Positions 37,471-48,249 of a stretch of DNA of 64,000 bases are shown piece after piece (the stretch's first letter is position 1; every line of letters starts with the position of its first letter). This DNA comes from Cycas panzhihuaensis. Its lineage: Eukaryota; Cycadophyta. The notes under the pieces are model-generated. The model worked only from the letters and a program-made list of their open reading frames with translations. It made no database searches and was not told the DNA's origin. Made by a program: the position numbers and the translations under genes. The stretch covers positions 251,293,741 through 251,357,740 of the forward strand of contig CM041465.1 of the NCBI GenBank assembly GCA_023213395.1, written 5' to 3'.

Positions 37471-37818
37471 ATGACGATGAATTTGGAAATGGCGGGAAGT
37501 GAAATTACAGGCAGAAGCTTCCTCTTCGAACTCCCCTGTTGCCTGTTTTCACTGTTTCCCTTCAAACCCATTTTGCCGAAAGGAGTAATATCAAGGCCAA
37601 GAAATGAGTGGAGGGCTGCTTTAGCATCAGTCCCACCTCCGTCCCAACAAGAAGTATGAGCAAATTTAATTTAAAGAGATTAGTACATTATTGTTATTAT
37701 TATTATTTCCTCTTTAAATTTTTTATTCTGCATGCAGTTAGATGAAATCATATTGCAACATATCAGCTTCACAATGCATGCTTATTATGATTTCATGGAC
37801 AATCTACTAGGTCGGTAG
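37471..37818 (+). CDS. Candidate two-exon host-like gene fragment, unknown function
   Basis: Not recognised. The ATG at 37471 (or 37489, at MAGSEITG) opens 61 codons of hydrophobic and then basic sequence that could be an organelle transit peptide. A GTATGAG donor at 37654 and a T-rich tract ending CATGCAG at 37737 define an 84 bp intron. Joining them keeps frame for 26 more codons to TAG at 37816. A GTCGGT near 37810 could be a second donor instead. Base composition is GC-richer than the surroundings, and it is the only TE-free coding candidate in the window. It could be a gene fragment or chance. Confidence 0.3.
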
Positions 37819-38886
37819 GGAGACAAATAGTTGGGTGCCAAACATAAGTAAAGCTAGGTAGATAGTTCGGATAGTGGGAGCTGGAGTTCTCAACAATAGC
37901 TTATAGTCTGGTCACATCGGCTGGTTGCTGTTTCTGCTCCTGTTGCAGAGAATCTTTAGTGGGTTAATTAAGCAATTAATGTCTCAGAATGTTCCAAACA
38001 AGCTGCTACAGGGCTGCTAAGAAATTATAACTCGTTGAAACTGCTCACGTACATGGAGTGCTTTCTTTCAAAAAATTAAGAAATCACCCCAAAATGTAGT
38101 AATTACCCTCCTAAGCAGCTGGGGAGAATTTCAATCCCTCCTTACTAGGGACCGAATTTCGCTTTTTATTGTTTTAGTGCAAAGAAGTCCACTGTAACTG
38201 TCCAGATTATTCTTGTATCCAATAAACAACCATCTACACACGATGGATACATATATAATCTGTAGATTTATTACTCATGATGAAAATACATACCGCAATA
38301 AACAATGGCTGGCAGTCTCTGAGTCAACCCCAGGGCTGTCCCCTTACACAAACTCTCTCTCGGGTGATCTATACTAGTGTGTGGGTATATCCTGACGTTT
38401 TCTAAACAGCGAGAGCACTTATTTATGATCCCTGATGTTAGTTACAATTGGTTACAACCCTGAACCATATGATTTACCACATGATCATAACAATGACTGA
38501 CTGACTGCGGGAATAATTAGAGTCACTAATTTTTGTGGTAACAATCATAGCCATGCTCACTAACTATTTGGTATAACCGGATGACGTTTGGAAAAATGAA
38601 ACTTTGGGTGCATCAACCAAGCTGTGAGCACATAATCTGAACTCTGGGTGCATCAACCAGATCTCGAGAGCAATAATTCAAAGTCTAGGTTCATCAACCG
38701 AACTCTGGGTGCATCAACCAAGAATGGATTTCCGTCATCTTTACTTCAACCAAATGCTGTGTACGATGTATCAAGCATCATATACAACCTAAATCCCGCC
38801 ATAGATAAACCAGACTGTTGTTTATGAATAACCTGGATGTTGGGTCCTTTGGGGAAATAACACTATGCCACGGTCTATTCCATAAT
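37819..38886. other. Non-coding region, possible part of a Tat-type 3' LTR
   Basis: Contains CCAATAAACAACC near 38220 and four spaced copies of an 18-19 bp motif (next entry). The segment from roughly 38200 to 38930, together with 47914-48230, may be the 3' LTR of the Tat-like element, split by copia 'outer'. This is inference from position and the purine tract at 48231. Confidence 0.35.
38600..38719 (+). repeat. Four interspersed copies of an AACTCTGGGTGCATCAACC motif
   Basis: Copies at 38600, 38640, 38681 (diverged) and 38701, 19 bp each, with unequal spacing of 41, 41 and 20 bp. Confidence 0.85.
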
Positions 38887-38930
38887 CCCACATATGATGC
38901 AAACATAACATCACAATAACATGTACTTAC
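38887..38930. repeat. 44 bp flanking direct repeat, left copy
   Basis: Ends exactly at the outer copia LTR start. Matches 47870-47913 with five or six mismatches and no gap. Confidence 0.85.
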
Positions 38931-39240
38931 TGTTAACAATTTCATATTTTGTACATTGCTGCAGAATATCAGAAAACAGAAAATGCTGCTATATTTCAGA
39001 AACCGAAAATGAGAGGGGAAATCTCCTTCTTCCATCATTAACCAAAAATGAGGTACAAAAGAGATTTATATAATACATAAATGAGGCCAAGGTTTTGGCC
39101 GACTTGAGGAGGTATAGTCGACTACATATTGGGTCTGATTTTTACAAAAACAGATATTATGTAATATACTAATGCCGACCTTGATAGATTGAGGTTGACC
39201 TTAATAGATAAGACATTATTTTTAACACCCTCTCTTAATA
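38931..39240 (-). repeat. Outer copia 3' LTR and polypurine tract
   Basis: LTR 38931-39227 (coding strand TGTTAAAAATAATGTC...). TTAAGAGAGGG at 39228-39240 is the purine tract. A TATATAA promoter-like box lies near 39065-39075 on the coding strand. Confidence 0.85.
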
Positions 39241-39778
39241 TTTTATCTATTCAATTCCGAGCTTGTCTCGAAAAAATTGAAACTTCTCCCTTGAGAATGG
39301 CTTTGTGAGTATGTTAGCAATTTGATTATTTGTAGTGCAATGTATCAACTCCAATTCCTTATTCTGGACCTTTTTTCTTATGAAGTGATGATGAACCTCT
39401 ATGTGCTTTATTATGGCATGAAAGATTGGATTCTTCATCATTTTGACTGCCGCAATAGAGAGTTGTTAGCCCCTCTTGTTCCTGGTTCAACGCCTTTAGT
39501 AATCATCTGATCTAGATGGCCTTGCAACTTGTACTTACTACTGCTTTGTACTTTGCTTCAGTGGAGGACAAAGCAACAATTGGTTGTTTCTTGCTACTCC
39601 AAGAGATAGCTGCTAATCCAAGTGAAAAATAGTAACCTATAGTGGATTTTCTATCCTCTTTATTGCTTGCCTAATCTGAATCATTGAAACCCACTAATTA
39701 TGTATTCTTAGACTTTGTGTACTTCAGTCCTAAGTCTGAGGTACCTTTCAAATATCTGAGTATTCTTTTTGCTATATT
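39241..39778 (-). pseudogene. Outer copia RNase H remnant
   Basis: 39247-39441 is open: IKHIEVHHHFIRKKVQNKELEL and IANILTKPFSREKFQFF, the typical copia pol end. Upstream the catalytic part (39450-39740) is broken by stops. Confidence 0.82.
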
Positions 39779-40436
39779 TTAGTGAGCTAGCTTTGGTTCT
39801 TGCATATATCTGGATACTTCTCCAACAAAGTAAGAGATATCTAGTCTAGTGGCAGTGAGATAGATTAAACTTCCCACCAATTTTCTTGTTTTTGCATAAC
39901 CAACTAGTTGTCTCATATATACTTCTTCTTCTAATCCTCCATTCAAGAAGGCACTTTTCACATCAAGTTGATAAATTTTCCATCCTTGTTGAGCCGCCAA
40001 GGCTATCAATGATTTTATTATATTCAATTTGGCAATTGGTGGGAAATTTTCATCATAATCTATTCCAACTGTTTGAGTATATCCTTTGGCGACTAGACAA
40101 GCTTTATACTTTTCTATTTTTCCATTAGGTTTCTCTTTTATTTTGTATTCGCATTTGCAATCTACTGCAAGTTTATCTAATGGTGGTTCAAATAAATCCC
40201 AAGTTTTGTTTTTGGCAATAACAATGATTTTTGCATCCATTATTGTTTTCCATTTAGAGTATTGACTGGCTTCCTCAAATGTTTGAGGTTCAATCGAACA
40301 TACTGAGGCTTGATACTGTTGAGACTTGGTTTTTTGTTCAAATATGTCACCTTTTGATTCTTCAATAGTTTTGAGATACCACTTGGGTACTTTCTTTGCA
40401 GGAATATTGTTTTGATACCATTCAGATACTTTCTTT
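39779..40436 (-). pseudogene. Outer copia RT with the catalytic core deleted in frame
   Basis: An open frame with KTWDLFEPP, KYKACLVAKGYTQ, IIKSLIALAAQQGW and LDVKSAFLNGGLEEEVYM runs directly into RKLVGSLIYLTATRLDISYF near 39900. The segment that should hold YVDD is absent, yet the frame is kept. The first residues of the longer open frame to 40471 belong to element N's LTR. Confidence 0.88.
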
Positions 40437-40797
40437 TGTTGAAATATGCAATGGAAATCATTCAAGATCATTCAATATTCAAGAACAAATATCAATGAAC
40501 ATAATATGATAGCATTAACTCATAATGAAAGAGATTACATCATAATGTCTCCACATCCATAATAATATCATAATGGAAACCATCTTGACTCAATGTGTTA
40601 TACTCTACCTCAACCACTTATTTATACATCATAAGGGAGTGAGAGTAGTAAGACTTGTGCTACGTGTGGGACAAATGACCTCTAACACAACCAACGACAT
40701 ATAACCTACTTATTGACCAATAACCTAATGACCACTTACATGCACAAATGTGCATTACATACTTAAACGCTTACACATTAAACATTATCTTCCAATA
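40437..40797 (-). repeat. Element N 3' LTR
   Basis: 361 bp, plus-strand start TGTTGAAATATGC. The other terminus reads CCAATA where the partner reads CCAACA. Confidence 0.92.
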
Positions 40798-40810
40798 CCT
40801 CCCCATAATG
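40798..40810 (-). promoter_or_regulatory. Element N polypurine tract
   Basis: Coding strand CATTATGGGGAGG against the LTR. Confidence 0.75.
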
Positions 40811-41162
40811 TTTAATGTCAAGACGACAAAAAATTGAATTCTAATGACACCATGACACCAAGTACTATGGACTGACTAAAACTGACATATGACTCCACAT
40901 GAGGCATTGTTTTGAATTTACAATGCTTTGATCTTGGAACAGTCTTGAAGACAATGTCTTTACTTTGATCTTCATCTTGATTCCTGCAATGTTGTCCTTG
41001 AAGTAGTCTTCTGGAGTGATCGTCCTTGAACTTGACTTTCTTCATCTTCATGTGCAAGAATGAACCCTTCATCATGCAGAGGGTATAGTAGACCATGGTT
41101 GAACCAACTTGAGCTTGGTGTGGACCTGTTAGATGATCTTGTGTGCACTCATTAAAAACATC
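40811..41162 (-). other. Element N 3' internal segment
   Basis: Between the gag-like ORF and the purine tract. An open frame at 40818-41096 is rich in Lys and Met but matches nothing I know. Confidence 0.4.
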
Positions 41163-42086
41163 TTAGAATTTGAGGTGTATGTCAAGTATGTCTTCAATCA
41201 ATGTTTTAATTTTTACCTGTTTGCTTTTATATTCTTTGATGTATGAGTGATCAACAACTATTGTATCAACATCAAAATATGAGGATAAGGCATTAAAAAA
41301 TGAACTATCATCACTTAAAATATCAACATCCTAAATGTGTTCCTCCTCCCGATTAGTATGTCTACAAACAATTCCTTCAATCTTTGGAGCAAAGTCTTTA
41401 TCTTCTTGAGAGCAATTCAAGTTAGATCCAATAGTCAAATCAAGAATTGTGTTTGTATCAATTTTATCTTCAGCAAAGCAATCAGATTTAGATTTATCCT
41501 CCCCTGAAGCAATAGATTCATTTAAGAAGATTTCTATTGCTCGATTACCTTCATTAATGGGCAAATCATCAACGTCATCATTCTTAACAATCTCAACAAC
41601 ACATTCAAGAGTAGTTCCATCGACTTTATGAGTCTCTTCATATATTTTATCATCTAAATCATCTTCTTTATTTGAGTTACAACTGTCAATAGTTTTGTTT
41701 GTCCTTTCAAGAGCCTCTTGCACCTCTTGAGGGCTCTTTTCATATACATCCTTCAACAGATTCCATGTCTCGTTAGTAGTGCTAGTATCATGAATTGCAT
41801 GAACAAGGAATTGATATGAAGAGGGAAGATTCTCTTTGTCCAACATTGCAATTATAACATCAATTATTAATCGGTTCTTTTTAAAACTTTCCTTCCCTTC
41901 TTCATTAATCAATGTAGTACCATCAAGAATAATTTTCCATAACCCTTTAGCCTTAAATATGCATTCCATTTTAATTGCCCAAAACCAAAAATTTGTTCTC
42001 ATATACTTGGATAAACGGAAAAGATGATCTGTCAACCAGTATTCATTTCTTTCAGGCACAAAAACTATGACATCACTCAACTCCAT
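41163..42086 (-). pseudogene. Element N gag-like protein with acidic tail (one TAG)
   Basis: From the ATG at 42086, residues about 1-125 look like copia Gag (DUF4219/UBN2 type: FWFWAIKMECIFKAKGLWKII, then SSYQFLVHAIHDTSTTNETWNLLKDVYE). No CCHC knuckle follows. The remaining residues are very rich in Asp and Glu. A single TAG at 41331 interrupts the frame, which otherwise continues in register for 55 codons to TAA at 41163. Gag would form the particle that packages element RNA. One stop in about 307 codons is far fewer than in neighbouring elements. Confidence 0.8.
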
Positions 42087-44489
42087 GATGTATGAATGAG
42101 CTGATCAAAAGTATATTATGTTAAATTCATGCATCCACTTGAACTTGAAAAAAGTTTGTCAAATCAGTAGAAAAAGACCTCAAATCACATATCAAAACGT
42201 CTATCTTTGAAATATGGTTCCAACGCCTTAGATGATTTGGAAAACGGATGCCTGGATGGAAAGATATAAAGCAAAAAGTGCAGACACCTTTTTATAACGA
42301 ACAATTTTGTGTCATTAGGAGATTAACCCCTTTGGATGATAAACAATCGGTCACATTTAGACTTCATATGAACAAGGGCTTAATGGTAAGGGGGTTAACG
42401 GATCTCAATCCACGTTTCAATCTAGTTTAATCTAAATTTCACTTTGCAAAAAATAAATTAAAATTGCCTTATTTTTTCCTCATGTCCGCAGACTTCAAAA
42501 AATTTCCAATGTAATTAAATTTAGTTTGAAACTTGAAAAAATAAGAACCTTTCCCTGCAAAATATCTTACTCGTGGCATGATTCAATATAGGGATTCTCT
42601 GCCCCTGTTCAGTGCAACTATTCGCCCTTCTTTGACCACAGAGGGATTTTACAAACATTACAGATTGGAGATCTGCAATCATCGCGTTCGTCTACGTGGT
42701 GACTCTGAGGTGTCTGCGTCTGCCAATTCACATAGACTCTCAGCCACCTCCTGCTGCTCATGGGAGAATTCAACAATGCTTCGGGAGGTTCCTGCTCTGT
42801 CTAACCCCTGCTCAGGATGTGGCCTTCTCGCCCAATGGCTACAGATCTGAACTGGCTACCTTTTGAACATACGTAGTAGTACACAGTCGCTAATAATGCC
42901 CACTCAGGATTTCAGAAGAGATCCCAACAAACTTTGATCAAGGAATGCCTCTAGTTTCTTTAATGAAATACTCTCTCTCAAGGGCCCTAGTCTCTCACGC
43001 AGGTGACTCTGAGGGTTTTGTCTCATGTAAGTGACTCAGTGCTGTTTGTGGACTCTGTCTCTCCCCTCAGACTGGGGTTTGCTCTCGACAGCAATCATTG
43101 TACGTACAAAGAGCTACTAACAGACAACTTTCATATGTCATCTACAATAGGGGTGGCTAATTCTGTAATTCTTGTTCTATCATTGACGATAGGGGTGTCC
43201 TTTTCTTCGAAATTTTATATATCTCAAACTCTGAAGTATATTGACATACGAAGTTAAACGTCTCCTCCATTGAAGGCAACTGTTAGAAATTACATCCATT
43301 GGATTTTATTGGAATGCACAGCGCAGTGCCTGACCTGTCTGTATTTACTGGGATTGTTCATCTATCCATCCATCTGAGAGCACTAACAATGTCTAGGCAT
43401 CCAGTCTTTTACATAAAACAAAGAATGTATAAAGAATAATTATTGTCATCCATAGAGATGTTGCAGATATTGATGTTGATTGAGGGAATCAACCGTCCAT
43501 TCAAACACACACTTGAATATATATTTTGTCCATCAATCATACAACCTCTATTAATGGAAATTGGGAATGCAACATCGCAGGAAGTACTTTTCAAGGTCAG
43601 GCAATCGGTTGTTGAGGTCAAATATGGGCTACCGACAAATTCCCTCCAAAACGCACTGCATGTATACAAAAATGGTCAATAGCAACACTGTCTGCCAAAG
43701 ACTGTGACGTTGCAACGACCGCTCTGCCAAAAAAACCTTACAGTGACTCGTTGATGGCCTAAAAAGGTATAATTGAATCATGATGGATTGACTACAGTCG
43801 TAAAAGGAAAATCAGATTGACAATTTGAAAGGCTTGGCAGGTGAAACAGAAGCGTCAATGGAAGTCTGAATGACACTGAAGTTGGTTGTAAGTACTGGGA
43901 TAGTTGAATGATTTGCTGGTACTGGTTGGCCGTGGACCTGCGTCAATCTTTCCAAACAACTATAACTTTATTCTATAGACAACAATATAATTGGGTGCCA
44001 CTCTTCTTCATAGCAGGAACATCAACAATTGACATGCTATTCTTGATCTATGGTAAGTAATATTCTTATGAATAGTTCTCAATCTAAACAGAATAGTTAT
44101 ATGAGATCTCTTTTCAACTATAGTCAAGATTTTACCATAAACTCTATGCATATAGCGTTTATTTATGGCAAAAATTTTCAGAGAGATAAATTGACAATTG
44201 ACTTCAATTTCTTCACCAAACAAATCCTCAACAATTTCCAATACAATAGTTACAAATTCTTCACCGTACAAATAGAATTCAATGGCTAACAAATCTAGAT
44301 TTATTTATATGTCACCATAAATTTTCAACAGGTTAAACCCTAATACAAAAGGTGAATAATATTACTCGGTAATAAATCTTCAATCCTAGTTACTAAATTG
44401 GCACAATTCGTAAACGACTCTACAGGGCCACCTCCACACATCTCAATAACTCGGTGAACTTGCACAACGATAAATTGGGCAAGCAACCT
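42087..44489. other. Element N 5' internal region, possibly captured DNA
   Basis: About 2.4 kb with no retroelement motif. 42560-43260 is GC-richer with moderately open frames on the plus strand (42578-42850, 43003-43257), and 43409-43682 is open on both strands. It could be captured host sequence carried by the element, but no gene family is recognised. Confidence 0.4.
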
Positions 44490-44501
44490 GCTTTGATACC
44501 A
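44490..44501 (-). promoter_or_regulatory. Element N primer binding site
   Basis: Coding strand TGGTATCAAAGC abuts the LTR, one mismatch from the initiator tRNA-Met complement. Confidence 0.88.
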
Positions 44502-44862
44502 TGTTGAAATATGTAATGGAAATCATTCAAGATCATTCAATATTCAAGAACAAATATCAATGAACGTAATATGATAGCATTAACTCATAATGAAAGAGAT
44601 TACATCACGATGTCTCCACATCCACAATAATATCATAATGGACTCCATCTTGACTCAATGTGTTATACTCTACCTCAACCACTTATAAATACATCATAAG
44701 GGAGAAAGAGTAGTAAGACTTGTGTTACATGCGAGACAAATGACCTCTAACACAACCGATGACATATAACCTACTTATTGAGCAATAACCTAATGACCAC
44801 TTACTTGCACAAATGGGCATTACATACTTAGACACTTACACATTAAACATTATCTTCCAACA
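44502..44862 (-). repeat. Element N 5' LTR
   Basis: 361 bp, coding strand TGTTGGAAGATAATG to ATTTCAACA. A TATTTATAAG promoter-like box lies near 44685-44695 on the coding strand. Confidence 0.92.
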
Positions 44863-45722
44863 TCTTTGGAGGTCTTCCTTCTTCTGAAGAATCTTGACTT
44901 GAAGGAGAACTTTGCTGACCACTTGGACTTGCCTGATCTAAAGGAGTACTTGGTTGACTACTTGGACTTGCCTGACCATTTGATGAATCACTTTCAAAAG
45001 TAATTCTAGAAATTCCTTCTGTAGGGATAGGAGTAAAGATAGGCATGGATTCAATTTCTAAATTACTCCTTTCTATTTGCCCAACACTTTTACTCCTTTC
45101 TATTTGCTCAACACTTTCATTGAAAACAACATCTCTGCTAACATAGATCTTATTTGTCTTGGGATCTATGCATCTATAAGCTTTTGATCTATTGTTGTAC
45201 CCAGCCATTATATATTGTATACTTTTACAATCAAGCTTGGACCTTTTCTTATCTAGAATATGGACATATGCTTTGCAACCAAAAACTTTGAGATTACTTA
45301 CATTTGGCTTTTTGCTTGTCCATGCTTCTTCTGGTATCATTCTGTATAAGGCTTGAGTATAATATATCCTAAAGTATTGATTGCTTCCGCCTAGTATGTC
45401 TTGGAGACTTCTCTGTCTTGAATTAGACATCGAGTCATTTCCATAATTGTCCTGTTCATTCATTTAGCAACACCATTTGACTAAGGAGTATATATCGTTG
45501 TAACTTGTCTTTTGATTCCATGATTTTTACAAAAGTGATCAAATTCTTTAGATATGTATTCTCCTTCTCCATTAGATTGAATACACTTAATTTTGCATTC
45601 ATTTTATAATTCAATTCAATTTCAGCCTTAAATTCTTTAAAACAATCAAGTGTTTCATATTTGCTGCAGAGAAGATATATCTAAGTTTTTCTTGAAAAAT
45701 GATCAATGAAAGTGAGAAAATA
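44863..45722 (-). pseudogene. Outer copia integrase core and linker
   Basis: 44863-45463 is open: TQALYRMIPEEAW, KVFGCKAYVHI, MAGYNNRSKAYRCIDP and a Ser/Gln-rich linker cut by element N. 45464-45722 holds the broken integrase core. Confidence 0.82.
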
Positions 45723-46556
45723 TCATGCTCTATCAATAGAATTTGGAGTGATTGGACCACAGAGATCTGTATGAACTAATTTTAACACTTTTTTAGCATG
45801 CCATGAACTTGATTGAAATGGAGCTCTGTGTTGTTTTTCCATCATATAACTCTTGCAAACAAAAGGATTGAAATGAACAGTTGGTAAGCCATCAACCATG
45901 TTAGAATTTTTTAATAATTCTAATCTGTCTTTTGAAATGTGCCCATACTTCAAATGCCAAATTTCATTATTGTCAGTGCTAGAAGCAAAAAAAGAGATTT
46001 CATTGGTTTTGGGCATAAATGGAGTACTGTCAGTGCTAGAAGCAACAAAAGAGATTTCATTGGTTTTGGGCATAACTGGAGTAGAAATCAACTTATATAA
46101 GTTGTTATTTTCTATCCCTTCTACAATTATAATGCATCCTTTTTTCATGTCCAGAATAAGACAACGTCCATTCTCATCAAAAATAGTTCTCAGTTTCTTT
46201 TTCCTTAACTGAGCTATTGATAATAGGTTTTTCTTCATATTAAGAACAAATAGAACATTTTCTATTTTCAAAATTTGTCCATAAATTTCTAAAATAATTG
46301 TTCCAATTCCTTCAATACGAAGTCGATAACTGTCTCCTAACATAACAGACTTATTCAATGAATATGGTTTTAAAGATTCAAACGACTCTTTTCCTCCTAT
46401 CATATGATTTGTGCCTCCTAAATCAATATACCAATCATCCTCTAAATTGAGACTTGAAGATAAGGCAACAATGAAGGTTGTTTTTTCTTCATTTTGTTCT
46501 AAATTTTCCTCTTTGCTATAGTTCTCGGCTACTCTCATCCCTCTCAGGATTTTCAT
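45723..46556 (-). pseudogene. Outer copia protease and GAG-pre-integrase
   Basis: 277 open codons. Protease WYIDLGGTNHM keeps the Asp but has Leu-Gly-Gly where DSGAT is usual. IWHLKYGHISKDRL starts the integrase zinc domain, whose CxxC reads CKSY. VHTDLCGPI carries the first integrase Asp. The ends are frameshift or stop limited. Confidence 0.87.
45972..46085 (-). repeat. 57 bp in-frame tandem duplication in the copia polyprotein
   Basis: Units 45972-46028 and 46029-46085 encode two copies of a 19-residue MPKTNEISF-containing segment, with three base differences, just before the integrase zinc domain. Confidence 0.92.
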
Positions 46557-47549
46557 TTGTCTTTAAGGACACTAATATGGATAATGACCTAATAACTCAC
46601 AATGATAGCAGACATGAAAAATACAACACCTATTTAAGAAGTGTCCTAGTCTTCTACAGTTGAAGCAAACTTGCCATCTTCCCCTAGAAGCCATTTCAAA
46701 TCTTCTGTTTCTGATTAATGATAGATCGTCCTCCAAATTTTTAGAATTCATACTAATTCTAAAAGTTGCTTCTAAGGCTTTTAGATCTTCAATTCTAGGT
46801 CTCTCAACTATTTCCTCTGAGGATATTCAATGTAATCACCATCTAAGACTTGGTCTTTCAATAATTACTTCCAAAGTTAACCTTATAGTTGTGCTAGATA
46901 ATAGAATTCCAAAAAATTTCAGAATTCTTCAGTGATGGAGATAGACATACAATAGATCTATTTCCTCCTAAAAATTTCAGAATTTTACAGTAATGAAGAC
47001 GGACATATGAACTAAGGAAGATATTATTTCAGCATGCAATACGCAGCTTAGACTTGGATTAGCTTCAGCTAGGGAAGACTTTTTCTCACAAACTAGTATG
47101 TAGTACTCAGCTTCTTTATCAACAGATATATCTTATTTTGCCTTAGCACGAATAGAATGTTTAACCAACAGGTTATACTCAGCCTAATGGTAGATTATTA
47201 TTGAACAAGACAACACTTCTTTACTACAGATTTTATGACATAAAACATTTAGGACAACACCTTTTAGTGCGGATTTTATGACTTAACCAGTAAATTTTAC
47301 CAATAGATAACAACCTTTTTATCACAAATATTATGAATTTAAAAATAAACAAAAACATACCAAGAAACCTCAACTAAAGTATAGGCTTCAATTCGGCTTG
47401 AAATTTAGATTCAGGATGATCCTCTCAGGGTAGTTGTAGGAAATGTGAGACTCAGCTGACTTTAGGACAGATCTGGTCTCTTCTACTCTTTTGGCAAACT
47501 CAACTACTAGTACAGACAGCAGGACAGAATTAGGACCTTCAGAAAACCT
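46557..47549 (-). pseudogene. Outer copia gag with two CCHC zinc knuckles
   Basis: CFNCRRLGHFLNRC and CYHCELLGHYPY (final Cys region broken by a stop) lie at about 46570-46675. Upstream gag is fragmented by stops; leader sequence precedes the primer site. Confidence 0.75.
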
Positions 47550-47869
47550 GTTCTGATACCATGTAAACAATTTCATACTTTGTACATTGTTGTAGAATAT
47601 TAGAAAAGAGAAAATGTTGCTATATTTTAGAACCGAAAATGAGAGGAGAAATCTCCTCCTTCATTAACCAAAAATGAGGTACAAAAGAGATTTATATAGT
47701 ACATAAATGAGGCCAAGGTTTTGGCCGACTTGAGGAGGTATAATCGACTAAATATTGAGACTAACTTATACAAAAACAAATATTATCTAACATACATATT
47801 ATGTAATATACTAAGGCCAACTTTGATAGAATGAGGCCAACCTTAATAGATAAGACATTATTTTTAACA
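47550..47869 (-). repeat. Outer copia primer site and 5' LTR
   Basis: Coding strand TGGTATCAGAA (47551-47561) follows the 308 bp LTR 47562-47869. It shares most of its length with 38931-39227, with small indels. Confidence 0.87.
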
Positions 47870-47913
47870 CCCACACACGATGCTAACATAACATGACGAT
47901 AACATGTACTTAC
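47870..47913. repeat. 44 bp flanking direct repeat, right copy
   Basis: Begins exactly at the LTR end; CCCACACACGATGC ... ATGTACTTAC. Confidence 0.85.
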
Positions 47914-48230
47914 TATTAGTGCTATGACTTGGTTACATGCCTTAGAGTTCCCAGATTGCCCAAAGGAACTCCCTCCTAACGTAGAAACTAGTATATATAC
48001 AACAAAACTACCAAGTAGTTGCATAACTAACTAATTGTTAGTTCCACGATGGACACTCAAATTCTGCAGTTCACCTATAGCTACTAAGCAGGATTTGTAG
48101 TGTCCACCTATTTAAAAGATGCAAATATAAGATCTAACATCTTTTTGGCCTCCTCAAAAGAATGTATGAGTATATAATTTACAAAATTTGCAAGGAAATA
48201 TAAAGATTTTTAAACAACTTCAATTCTTTT
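47914..48230 (-). other. Possible Tat-type 3' LTR portion
   Basis: Contains a minus-strand TATA-like TTGTATATATAC near 47990. It lies downstream of the purine tract at 48231, as an LTR should; the partner LTR was not found. Confidence 0.4.
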
Positions 48231-48249
48231 CTACTCCCCTTTCCCCTCG
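48231..48249 (-). promoter_or_regulatory. Candidate polypurine tract of the Tat-like element
   Basis: Coding strand CGAGGGGAAAGGGGAGTAG, uninterrupted purines apart from the ends. Confidence 0.6.

Larger units (their letters stand above)
40437..44862 (-). mobile_element. Element N: gag-only LTR element nested in the outer copia RT gene
   Basis: 361 bp LTRs (40437-40797, 44502-44862) differ at about 23 positions by eye with no gaps. The target duplication TCTTT is perfect (40432-40436 and 44863-44867). Purine tract at 40798-40810 and primer site at 44490-44501 set minus orientation. It carries one recognisable gene (gag-like) and about 2.4 kb of other DNA, with no protease, RT or integrase, so it must be mobilised in trans. 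Confidence 0.9.
38931..47869 (-). mobile_element. Ty1/copia 'outer', interrupted by element N
   Basis: LTRs 38931-39227 and 47562-47869, minus strand, with gag, protease, integrase and RT/RNase H remnants in order. Element N sits in the RT-linker region. Instead of a 5 bp duplication it is flanked by 44 bp direct repeats. Confidence 0.87.

Noticed and set aside
43409-43682. Possible secreted or receptor-like host protein on either strand in element N
   Set aside because: Two overlapping antisense frames of similar length, no recognisable domain or signal peptide.
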